Shown one piece after another: positions 38,292 through 45,304 of a stretch of 64,000 nt of DNA. The DNA is from an uncultured Oscillospiraceae bacterium (lineage in GTDB: Bacteria > Bacillota > Clostridia > Oscillospirales > Oscillospiraceae). Position numbers and translations under genes: made by a program. How positions within the stretch are numbered: the first letter of the stretch is position 1; the number at the start of each line of letters is the position of its first letter. Location: the NCBI GenBank assembly GCA_910588635.1, contig CAJUPW010000002.1:62001-126000 (forward strand), read 5' to 3'. The notes under the pieces were generated by a model. That model did not search any database. It was not told the origin of the DNA and was given only the letters and a program-made list of their open reading frames with translations.

Positions 38292-38296
38292 CGCAT

Positions 38297-38905
38297 ATGT
38301 TTTACTATCTGAACGGGACCGTGGCCCACATCGAGCCCTATCTGGCCGTCATCGACTGCGGGGGGGTGGGCTACGCTTGCCGCACCACCACATACACCCT
38401 GTCCGCCCTGAAGCAGGGGGAGAAGGGGAAGCTATTTACACACCTGAACGTCCGGGAGGACGCTATGGAGCTCTACGGCTTTGCCACGGCGGAGGAGCTG
38501 CGGCTGTTCCAGCAGCTTATCTCCGTCTCAGGCGTAGGTCCCAAGGCGGCGCTGTCCATCCTGTCGGCCAGCGCCCCGGCCAATCTGGCGCTGTCCATCA
38601 TCACCGGGAATGAGAAAGCCCTCACCTGCGCCCCGGGCATCGGCAAAAAAATTGCCCAGCGGGTGATTCTGGAGCTGAAAGACAAGCTGGCCAAGGGCCA
38701 GTCCATCAACGCAGCGGGGGAGACCTACGCCGGCGCCGGGGTGACGGTTATCCCGGAGAACAAGCTCTCCGAGGCCACCGCCGCCCTGGCCGTGCTGGGC
38801 TATTCCCAGGGGGAGATCAATCTGGCCCTCAAGGGCATCGACCTGGACAGCCTCGCCCTGGAGCAGGTTATCAAACAGGCGCTGAAAAAGATGGTGAAGG
38901 GGTAA
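38297..38905 (+). CDS. ruvA: Holliday junction branch migration protein RuvA
   Basis: Junction-binding tetramer that loads RuvB. It has 202 residues: OB fold (MFYYLNGTVAHIEPYLAVID), two HhH motifs (LISVSGVGPKAALSIL and CAPGIGKKIAQRVILEL), a linker with TYAGAG, and C-terminal domain III (EATAALAVLGYSQGEINLAL) that contacts RuvB. It is 5 bp after ruvC. Confidence 0.96.
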   Translation: MFYYLNGTVAHIEPYLAVIDCGGVGYACRTTTYTLSALKQGEKGKLFTHLNVREDAMELYGFATAEELRLFQQLISVSGVGPKAALSILSASAPANLALSIITGNEKALTCAPGIGKKIAQRVILELKDKLAKGQSINAAGETYAGAGVTVIPENKLSEATAALAVLGYSQGEINLALKGIDLDSLALEQVIKQALKKMVKG

Positions 38906-38909
38906 CGGT

Positions 38910-39242
38910 ATGGCAAAATTTGAATGTACCCTGCAGGGCGATTACGACCAGGCCCTGAGCTATTTCCATAACGGCATCCTCAACGGCAGCATGTCGGCCA
39001 GCTTTGAGGAGGAGAGCTATTTTCAGAGCGCCGGAGTGCGGGTGACCGTCCGGGTCTACGAGCGTTACAGCTGGAGCGGCGGCAACCGGCTGTCCATGAC
39101 CCTCACCCTGGTGGGGGACGGGGAGAGGCTGTTTCTGTCCGGCATCACCGCCGGAGGCAGTCAGGCTCTGGTCTTTAAGATCAACACCTGGGGCGAGGAG
39201 GCGTTTTTGGACACCCTCCGGGAGCTGGCCCAGCGGTGGTAA
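38910..39242 (+). CDS. DUF6054-like hypothetical protein
   Basis: 110 residues of unknown function. The N-terminus MAKFECTLQGDYDQALSYFH, then SMSASFEEES, VRVYERYSWSGGNRLSMTLTLVG and GGSQALVFKINTWGEEAFLD, resembles the family I know as DUF6054; the assignment is from memory and unverified. It looks like a small soluble alpha/beta protein with no membrane helix or catalytic motif. It is inserted between ruvA and ruvB, 4 bp after ruvA, so it is expressed with the resolvasome. Confidence 0.6.
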   Translation: MAKFECTLQGDYDQALSYFHNGILNGSMSASFEEESYFQSAGVRVTVRVYERYSWSGGNRLSMTLTLVGDGERLFLSGITAGGSQALVFKINTWGEEAFLDTLRELAQRW

Positions 39243-39300
39243 GGCCTCATCCGTCACGGCTTCGCCGTGCCACCTTCCCCTAAAGGGGAAGGCTTTGCCT
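39243..39300. repeat. Dispersed double-hairpin repeat upstream of ruvB
   Basis: Two adjacent perfect hairpins, CACGGC-TTC-GCCGTG (39255-39269) and CCTTCCCC-TAAA-GGGGAAGG (39273-39292), in a CCTCATCCGTCACGG... context. This sequence type is very common between genes in Faecalibacterium/Flavonifractor-like genomes. It leaves an open reading frame, so automatic annotation may wrongly extend ruvB back to the GTG at 39267. Confidence 0.75.
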
Positions 39301-39332
39301 TGCGGGGGACGAAGGATAAGGGGAGTGATAGT

Positions 39333-40391
39333 TTGAGCATTGATTTTTCCGGGCTGGACGCTGAGGAGCTGGAGCCGCTGGTGACCACCTCGCTGACAAA
39401 GGAGGACGAGGGGGAGTTTTCTCTGCGTCCCAAGACCCTCCGGGAGTATATCGGGCAGGAGAAGGCCAAGGGCAATCTGGAGGTATTCATCCAGGCGGCC
39501 AAAATGCGCAATGAGCCGCTGGACCACGTCCTGCTCCACGGCCCCCCGGGGCTGGGCAAGACCACCCTCAGCGGCATCATCGCCAATGAGATGGGGGTCA
39601 ACGTGCGCATCACCTCCGGCCCCGCCATCGAGAAGGCGGGGGACCTGGCCGCCCTGCTCACCAACCTGAACGAGAACGACATCCTTTTCGTGGACGAGAT
39701 CCACCGCTTAAACCGGGCGGTGGAGGAGATTCTCTATCCCGCCATGGAGGACTACGCCATCGACATTATCATCGGCAAGGGGCCGTCGGCCAACTCTATC
39801 CGGCTGGACCTGCCCAAGTTCACCTTGATCGGGGCCACCACCCGGGCGGGCCAGCTGTCCGCCCCTCTACGAGACCGCTTTGGCGTCACCTTGCGGCTGG
39901 AGCTGTACACCCCCGAGGAGCTGTCCATGATTGTCACCCGCTCCGCCGGCATTCTGGAGGTGCCCATAGAGCCGGACGGCGCCATGGAGATTGCACGCCG
40001 CTCCCGGGGCACTCCCCGGATTGCCAACCGGATGCTGCGCCGGGTGCGGGACTTCGCTCAGGTGCGGGCAGGGGGCGTCATCACAAAAAAGGTGGCCGAC
40101 GAGGCCCTCACCGCCCTGGAGATCGACCGTCTGGGCCTGGACTCCATCGACCACCGGATGCTCCGCTCCATCATCGACAACTACCGGGGCGGGCCGGTGG
40201 GACTGGATACCCTGGCCGCCACCATCAACGAGGAGGCCGTCACACTGGAGGACGTGTACGAGCCTTATCTCATGCAGCTGGGCTTCCTCACCCGAACGCC
40301 CCGGGGCCGGTGCGTTACGCCCAGGGCATATGAACATCTTGGCCTCCCCGCCCCCGGTGGGCCGGCGGGACTGGACCAGCTCAGCTTTTAG
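39333..40391 (+). CDS. ruvB: Holliday junction branch migration DNA helicase RuvB
   Basis: AAA+ ring motor of branch migration. From TTG 39333 it has 352 residues. N-terminal [20 protein letters not shown], Walker [10 protein letters not shown] at 69-77, Walker [10 protein letters not shown], sensor 1 LIGATTRAG, arginine finger region APLRDRFGV, and the C-terminal winged helix ending EHLGLP. TTG is chosen because GGGGAG lies 7 bases before it and upstream sequence is a palindromic repeat. Confidence 0.95.
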   Translation: MSIDFSGLDAEELEPLVTTSLTKEDEGEFSLRPKTLREYIGQEKAKGNLEVFIQAAKMRNEPLDHVLLHGPPGLGKTTLSGIIANEMGVNVRITSGPAIEKAGDLAALLTNLNENDILFVDEIHRLNRAVEEILYPAMEDYAIDIIIGKGPSANSIRLDLPKFTLIGATTRAGQLSAPLRDRFGVTLRLELYTPEELSMIVTRSAGILEVPIEPDGAMEIARRSRGTPRIANRMLRRVRDFAQVRAGGVITKKVADEALTALEIDRLGLDSIDHRMLRSIIDNYRGGPVGLDTLAATINEEAVTLEDVYEPYLMQLGFLTRTPRGRCVTPRAYEHLGLPAPGGPAGLDQLSF

Positions 40392-40399
40392 GAGGATAT

Positions 40400-40780
40400 A
40401 TGGACCAGAACACCCTGTTCTTTTTCAACCAAAAGCCGGAGGCTGTCCCCCTGTACGAGGCCTTCGAGAAACGCGTGCTGGCCGAGCTGGAGGGAGTGGT
40501 CATCCAGCCCCAGAAGAGCCAGATCACCCTGAAAAACCGGCGGGTGTTCGGGGCGGTGTCCTTTCTCGCGGCCCGGAGGACCAAGGACCGGCCCGACCCC
40601 TACATCACAATTACCCTGGGCCTGAACCGCCGGGAGGGCTCTCCCCGTGTGGACCAGGCCTCCGAGCCGTACCCCGGAAGGTGGACCCACCACATCGTGA
40701 TTGGCTCCCGGTCGGAGATCGACGATGAGCTGATGGCCTGGGTCCGGGAGGCCTGTGATTTCGCGGCATCCAAACGTTAA
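40400..40780 (+). CDS. DUF5655-like hypothetical protein
   Basis: 126 residues. The pattern VVIQPQKSQITLKNRRVFGAV, then PYITITLGLNRREGSPRV, PGRWTHHIVIGSRSEIDDEL and MAWVREACDFA matches my recollection of DUF5655 (often found as a C-terminal part of proteins or alone). Unknown function. It lies 8 bp after ruvB and 28 bp before glmM, so it belongs to one of these transcripts. Confidence 0.7.
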   Translation: MDQNTLFFFNQKPEAVPLYEAFEKRVLAELEGVVIQPQKSQITLKNRRVFGAVSFLAARRTKDRPDPYITITLGLNRREGSPRVDQASEPYPGRWTHHIVIGSRSEIDDELMAWVREACDFAASKR

Positions 40781-40808
40781 AAAGTTTGAAGATTTGAGGT
40801 GTATCAAA

Positions 40809-42167
40809 ATGGGCAAATTATTTGGAACGGACGGCATCCGCGGCGTAGTGAACGCCGGTCTGGACGCGGACCTGGCCTACAAGGTGGGTCTGGCGGCGGC
40901 CATTGTGCTGGCCAAGAACAAGAAGCCGGGGGAGAAGCCCCTGGTGACCATCGGCAAGGACACCCGCATCTCGGGGGACTTGCTAAAGGGCTCTCTGATC
41001 TCCGGCCTGTGTACCGCCGGGGCGGACGTGCTGGACCTGGGCACGCTGCCCACCCCCGGGGTAGCCTGGGTGACGGTGGACGAGGAGGCCGACGCGGGCA
41101 TTGTCATCTCGGCCAGCCATAACCCCTTTGAGCACAACGGCATCAAAATTTTCAACGGCAAGGGCTTCAAGCTGTCCGACGAGCTGGAGGAGAAGATTGA
41201 GGACATCGTCCTATTCGGCTCCAACAACGTGCCCATGAAGACCCACGGCGACATCGGCAAGGTGAGCTATGTGGCCCCCAAGGCCTCTGAGGACTACATC
41301 GACCACCTGGAGGCCACCATCGACTCCACACTGGGCGGCCTGCACATTCTGGTGGACTGCGCCAACGGCGCCGCCTCCGCCACAGCAGCCAGATTGTTCG
41401 ACCGTTTTTCCAAGCTGCGTACCGACGTCATCAACGCTGACCCAGACGGGGTGAACATCAACGACAAGTGCGGCTCCACCCACATGGACGCCCTGGCCGC
41501 CATGGTCAAGGCGGGCGGCTACGACATGGGCATCGCCTTCGACGGGGACGCCGACCGATGCCTGGCGGTGGACGAACAGGGCAGCCTCATCGACGGAGAC
41601 CAGATTATGGCCGCCTGCGGCCTGGACATGAAGGCGAAGGGAGGCCTCCCCGGGGACACGGTGGTGGCCACCGTTATGTCCAATCTGGGCTTCCACGTCT
41701 ATGCCAGGGAGCACGGTATGAAGCTGGAGTGTACCGATGTGGGCGACCGGAACGTGCTGGAGCGGATGGTGGAAAAGGGGTATGCCCTGGGAGGCGAGCA
41801 GTCGGGCCATATGATCTTCCTGGACCACGCCACCACCGGCGACGGCCAGCTCACCGCCCTGCAGATTCTGGCCCTGCTCAAGGAGAGCGGCAAAAAGGCC
41901 AGTCAGGTGTTCAGCGCCTGTCCCCGGTATCCCCAGGTGCTCATCAACGTCCCGGTGGCCGATAACGACGTGAAGAAGGCGGCCATGGCCAGCCCGCTGC
42001 TGGCTCAGGCGGTGGCCCGGGAGGAGGAGGCCCTGGGAGACGAAGGGCGGGTGCTGGTGCGGCCCTCAGGCACCGAGGCCCTGATGCGGGTGATGGTGGA
42101 GGCCAGAAGTCAGGAGACCGCCCAGGAGACGGCCCAGCGCCTGGCTGATTTGATCCCCGAGCTGTAA
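40809..42167 (+). CDS. glmM: Phosphoglucosamine mutase (GlmM)
   Basis: Converts glucosamine-6-phosphate to glucosamine-1-phosphate for UDP-GlcNAc and peptidoglycan. It has 452 residues. MGKLFGTDGIRGV is the standard start, the phosphoserine is S103 in VISASHNPFEHNG, metal ligands lie in FDGDADRCLAV, the sugar loop GGEQSGH and the C-terminal phosphate loop VRPSGTEALMRVM. ATG 40809 follows GAGGTG; the 18-residue extension upstream is not conserved. In many bacteria GlmM is linked to c-di-AMP cyclase; no cdaA is visible here. Confidence 0.96.
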   Translation: MGKLFGTDGIRGVVNAGLDADLAYKVGLAAAIVLAKNKKPGEKPLVTIGKDTRISGDLLKGSLISGLCTAGADVLDLGTLPTPGVAWVTVDEEADAGIVISASHNPFEHNGIKIFNGKGFKLSDELEEKIEDIVLFGSNNVPMKTHGDIGKVSYVAPKASEDYIDHLEATIDSTLGGLHILVDCANGAASATAARLFDRFSKLRTDVINADPDGVNINDKCGSTHMDALAAMVKAGGYDMGIAFDGDADRCLAVDEQGSLIDGDQIMAACGLDMKAKGGLPGDTVVATVMSNLGFHVYAREHGMKLECTDVGDRNVLERMVEKGYALGGEQSGHMIFLDHATTGDGQLTALQILALLKESGKKASQVFSACPRYPQVLINVPVADNDVKKAAMASPLLAQAVAREEEALGDEGRVLVRPSGTEALMRVMVEARSQETAQETAQRLADLIPEL

Positions 42168-42236
42168 ACCAGGCTGCCCGGCGCTGCCCAGAAATTGGAA
42201 GACTGGAAAAATAAACAAACTTTTTTGGGAAAAGTC

Positions 42237-42265
42237 TTGACAAATCTGAACATTTTGTTTATGAT
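42237..42265 (+). promoter_or_regulatory. Promoter of sigH
   Basis: Consensus TTGACA at 42237-42242, 17 bases, TATGAT at 42260-42265; transcript start about 42272, leaving a leader of only about 16 nt before the sigH ATG. Confidence 0.85.
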
Positions 42266-42287
42266 AAAAAATGACCGGGAAAATAGT

Positions 42288-42899
42288 ATGGAACAGAAAA
42301 CTATTGATTCATCCGATGAGGCGCTGTGCCTGGGCGCGGCCCAGGGCAATCCCAGCGCGGAGACAGAACTGGTGCGCCGGTATGGCTGGCTTGTCCGGGC
42401 CTGTGCCCGCCCTTTGTTTTTGGCGGGGGGCGACAGCGAGGACCTGATTCAGGAAGGCTTCCTGGGCTTGCTGACCGCGATCCGGAGCTTTGCCCCGGAA
42501 CGGGACGCCGCTTTCCGCACTTTCGCAGAGATTTGTATCCGCAGCCGCCTGCATACCGCCGTCCGGGCGGCCCAGGGCGGCAAGCACGCCCCGCTCAATC
42601 ACAGTGTTTCCTACGAGCCCCCTCTTTTTGACGGAACCAACGCATACCTGTTTTCCAGTGCCGAGAGCCCGGAGGACGTGGTCATCGGCAGAGAGGAACT
42701 GAGAGAGCGCCTGGAGGCGCTCAAGGGCCGGTTATCCAAGTTTGAAGCACAGATATTACCCCCGTATCTGAATGGTCTGTCCTGCGGAGAGATCGCTCAG
42801 CGGGTGGGCCGCTCCCAGAAGTCGGTGGACAACGCCATCCAGCGTATCCGCCGCAAAACGGCCCTACAAATTTCTTCCGGCGGATCCAGCGAGAGCTGA
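42288..42899 (+). CDS. sigH: RNA polymerase sigma factor SigH-like
   Basis: 203 residues, similar in layout to Bacillus SigH (early sporulation/competence). Region 2 reads RYGWLVRACARPLFLAGGDSEDLIQEGFLG and FRTFAEICIRSRLHTAVRAA; the central KHAPLNHSVSYEPPLFD matches SigH-type linkers; region 4 has LNGLSCGEIAQRVGRSQKSV. ATG 42288 is set by the promoter, since the upstream ATG at 42261 lies within the -10. The ribosome site is weak (GGGA), which may keep levels low. The presence suggests sporulation potential or competence control. Confidence 0.85.
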   Translation: MEQKTIDSSDEALCLGAAQGNPSAETELVRRYGWLVRACARPLFLAGGDSEDLIQEGFLGLLTAIRSFAPERDAAFRTFAEICIRSRLHTAVRAAQGGKHAPLNHSVSYEPPLFDGTNAYLFSSAESPEDVVIGREELRERLEALKGRLSKFEAQILPPYLNGLSCGEIAQRVGRSQKSVDNAIQRIRRKTALQISSGGSSES

Positions 42900-42958
42900 T
42901 CGCAATATCACACGCCCAGGCCAAGCGCCGGGCAAAAGTCAAAGAGAGGGAAAATCCA

Positions 42959-43240
42959 ATGTACGAAGACAAAATCCTGGTATGCAAAGAGTGCGGTCAA
43001 GAGTTTACTTTTACCGCCGGTGAGCAGGAGTTCTACGCTGAGCGCGGCTTCCAGAACGAGCCCCAGCGCTGCAAGCCCTGCCGTGACGCCCGCAAGAACG
43101 CCGCCCGCGGCCCCCGTGAGTACTTCACTGCTGTGTGCGCCGCTTGCGGCGGTGAGGCGAAGGTTCCCTTCGAGCCCAAGTCTGACCGTCCTGTCTACTG
43201 CAGCGACTGCTTCGCCAAGATGCGTGAGCAGCAGGGCTGA
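42959..43240 (+). CDS. Zinc-ribbon protein with CxxC-x17-CxxC
   Basis: 93 residues with four CxxC motifs: C9/C12, C38/C41, C60/C63 and C81/C84. The first half (LVCKECGQEFTFTAGEQEFY...QRCKPCRDARK) matches the probable zinc-ribbon (zf-trcl) type; the second has exactly 17 residues between its pairs, the CxxC-x17-CxxC arrangement. Two zinc ions are expected. It may bind nucleic acid or ribosome. Codon use is strongly biased (GAG, CGC, AAG), suggesting high expression. It follows sigH by 59 bp. Confidence 0.75.
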   Translation: MYEDKILVCKECGQEFTFTAGEQEFYAERGFQNEPQRCKPCRDARKNAARGPREYFTAVCAACGGEAKVPFEPKSDRPVYCSDCFAKMREQQG

Positions 43241-43266
43241 TTAAAAGCCAGGAAAAAAGTACGCCG

Positions 43267-43299
43267 AAGGGTGGCACTTCTTCGTGAAGTGCCACCCTT
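43267..43299 (+). terminator. Strong hairpin after the zinc-ribbon gene
   Basis: AAGGGTGGCACTTC / GAAGTGCCACCCTT: a perfect 14-bp stem with a TTCGT loop. A T-tract is missing (CGTCAACC follows), so termination may be incomplete. Confidence 0.6.
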
Positions 43300-43352
43300 C
43301 GTCAACCTGCAAAGAGATTTCTCTATTGGAACGACTAGGGCTTGTTTGTAAA

Positions 43353-43381
43353 TTGTGTTGCTGCGGCTCAGGGCGTATAAT
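43353..43381 (+). promoter_or_regulatory. Promoter of glgA
   Basis: TTGTGT at 43353-43358, 17 bases, perfect TATAAT at 43376-43381, about 70 bases before glgA. It overlaps the end of the 13-bp inverted repeat at 43336-43348. Confidence 0.7.
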
Positions 43382-43453
43382 GTCAGACAGCAAATCTATG
43401 CATTCTGGTTGAGAGCCGGGAACAGAATAATATATTTCAAGAGGTGGCAGCAG

Positions 43454-45169
43454 ATGGCAAAGAAAAAGAACAAAAGCTCCGGTGAGACAAAAAAAAGGAC
43501 GCCGAAAAAATCTGCGATAAGCAGCAAGGAGACGAAGGATAAAAAAACACAGATGCTGCTGGAAGCGGAAGCTGAGGCTCCTGAAATCATGGAAGCGGTT
43601 CAGCCGGAGACGGAAAATGTCCCGGCGGCAGAACCCGCTGCGCCGGAGGTCCCTGTAGAGGAGGCCGCGCCGGGGGTCCCCATGGAAGAGGCCGCGCCGG
43701 AAGAGGTCTATACAACCCCCAGAAAGAGCGTGGCGTTTATCGGTTCGGAGTGCTACCCGTTTGTCAAGACCGGCGGGCTGGGCGATGTCATGTACGCGCT
43801 GCCCAAGGCTCTGGTGAAGCAGAACTGTGACGTAAGGGTTATTCTGCCCAGATACAAGTGCATCCCCTGGGAATATCAGGAGAAAATGGTCTACCGCGGC
43901 GCCTTTGACATGGACCTCTGCGCGGATGGAAGCCGCTACTATGTGGGCGTTATGGAGTATGTCTGGGATGGGGTCGTGTACAATTTTATCGACAACGAGG
44001 AGTTCTTCGGCTGGGGAAATCCCTATACCGATCTTGTGCAGGACATCCCCAAATACTGTTATTTTGCCAAAGCGGCTCTGGCCGTCCTGAACTATATTGA
44101 TTGGATTCCGGACATCATCCATTGCCACGACTGGCAGGCCGCCCTGGTCCCTGTCTATCTGAGGACCCAGTTTGAAAATACGGCCCTGAGCTCCGCCAAG
44201 ACCATCCTGACGATCCATAACCTTCGCTTCCAGGGGGTCTATGATATTGGCACCATCCGCTACTGGTCCGGGCTGCCGGATTACGTGTTTGACCTGGGTG
44301 CCTTAAAGACCGGGTACAAGGACGCGAATATGATGAAGGGCGGGCTGGCCTACGCCAACGTCATTACGACCGTGAGCCAGACCTACGCCGGCGAGATTCA
44401 GACGCCGTTTTACGGCGAGAATCTGGACGGCCATCTGCGGTACCATTCCGGCAAGCTGCTCGGTATCGTGAACGGTATCGACTATGATATCTGGAACCCG
44501 AGCACCGATGCCAGGCTCCATGAAGCCTATGATATTACCACGGTGCTGGACAAAAAGAAGGAAAACAAGCGCAGACTGCAGGAAGAGCTGGGGCTGGACC
44601 AGGACGACGGAAAATTCGTGATCGGCCTGATTTCCCGACTGACCAATCAAAAGGGGCTGGATCTGGTCAACGCCATTCTGCCCAATATCATAGATGGAAA
44701 CACGCAGGTGGTTGTGCTGGGCACCGGGGATCAGATGTACGAGGACTCTTTCCGCTATTACGAAAGCGCCTATAAAGGAAATGTCTGCTCCAACATCATG
44801 TACGATGAGACAAGGGCCCATAGAATCTACGCCGGCGCGGACGCCTTGCTGGTTCCGTCCCTGTTTGAGCCCTGTGGGCTGACCCAGCTCATCGCCATGC
44901 ACTACGGGACCGTGCCAATCGTTCGGGAGACCGGCGGGCTGAAGGATACGGTGGACCCCTATAATATGTTCTCTAATACGGGCAACGGTTTTACCTTTGA
45001 CCGTTACGAGGCCGGCTTGCTCCTGGACGCCATCAATCGGGCCAAGGATCTCTATTTCAACAGCCGCTGGTGCTGGGACGAAATGGTGCGGCGCGATATG
45101 GATAAAATCCTGTCCTGGGATAATTCCGCAAAACAGTATAAGGAGCTGTATCTCGATTTGGCACAGTGA
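43454..45169 (+). CDS. glgA: Glycogen synthase (GlgA) with N-terminal extension
   Basis: GT5 ADP-glucose-dependent starch/glycogen synthase. It has 571 residues against a usual length of about 480. The first 90 or so are an extension: a lysine-rich stretch, then a low-complexity segment with near-repeats AAPEVPVEE / AAPGVPMEE. The enzyme then begins SVAFIGSECYPFVKTGGLGD with ADP-glucose-binding K105, has HCHDWQAALVPVYL, ISRLTNQKGLDL and PSLFEPCGLTQLIAMHYGTV. No glgB, glgC, glgD or glgP is near. Codon use and base composition look less GC-biased than the flanking genes, hinting at transfer. Confidence 0.92.
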   Translation: MAKKKNKSSGETKKRTPKKSAISSKETKDKKTQMLLEAEAEAPEIMEAVQPETENVPAAEPAAPEVPVEEAAPGVPMEEAAPEEVYTTPRKSVAFIGSECYPFVKTGGLGDVMYALPKALVKQNCDVRVILPRYKCIPWEYQEKMVYRGAFDMDLCADGSRYYVGVMEYVWDGVVYNFIDNEEFFGWGNPYTDLVQDIPKYCYFAKAALAVLNYIDWIPDIIHCHDWQAALVPVYLRTQFENTALSSAKTILTIHNLRFQGVYDIGTIRYWSGLPDYVFDLGALKTGYKDANMMKGGLAYANVITTVSQTYAGEIQTPFYGENLDGHLRYHSGKLLGIVNGIDYDIWNPSTDARLHEAYDITTVLDKKKENKRRLQEELGLDQDDGKFVIGLISRLTNQKGLDLVNAILPNIIDGNTQVVVLGTGDQMYEDSFRYYESAYKGNVCSNIMYDETRAHRIYAGADALLVPSLFEPCGLTQLIAMHYGTVPIVRETGGLKDTVDPYNMFSNTGNGFTFDRYEAGLLLDAINRAKDLYFNSRWCWDEMVRRDMDKILSWDNSAKQYKELYLDLAQ

Positions 45170-45204
45170 TTTTGAGCTGCCCCGGTAAAAACGAACAATA
45201 AACA

Positions 45205-45243
45205 CCCCCTGACGCAGGAAAACGAAAGTGCCGCGTCAGGGGG
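45205..45243. terminator. Hairpin between glgA and the GH13 gene
   Basis: CCCCCTGACGC / GCGTCAGGGGG, a perfect 11-bp stem with a 17-base loop. On the minus strand it is followed by TGTTTATTGTT, so it terminates the GH13 transcript and probably glgA. Confidence 0.7.
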
Positions 45244-45304
45244 AAATTATATGGAAAAAGTACAGATCAGAAACAGGGTCATCCAACACAATCGAACAGC
45301 CGAT

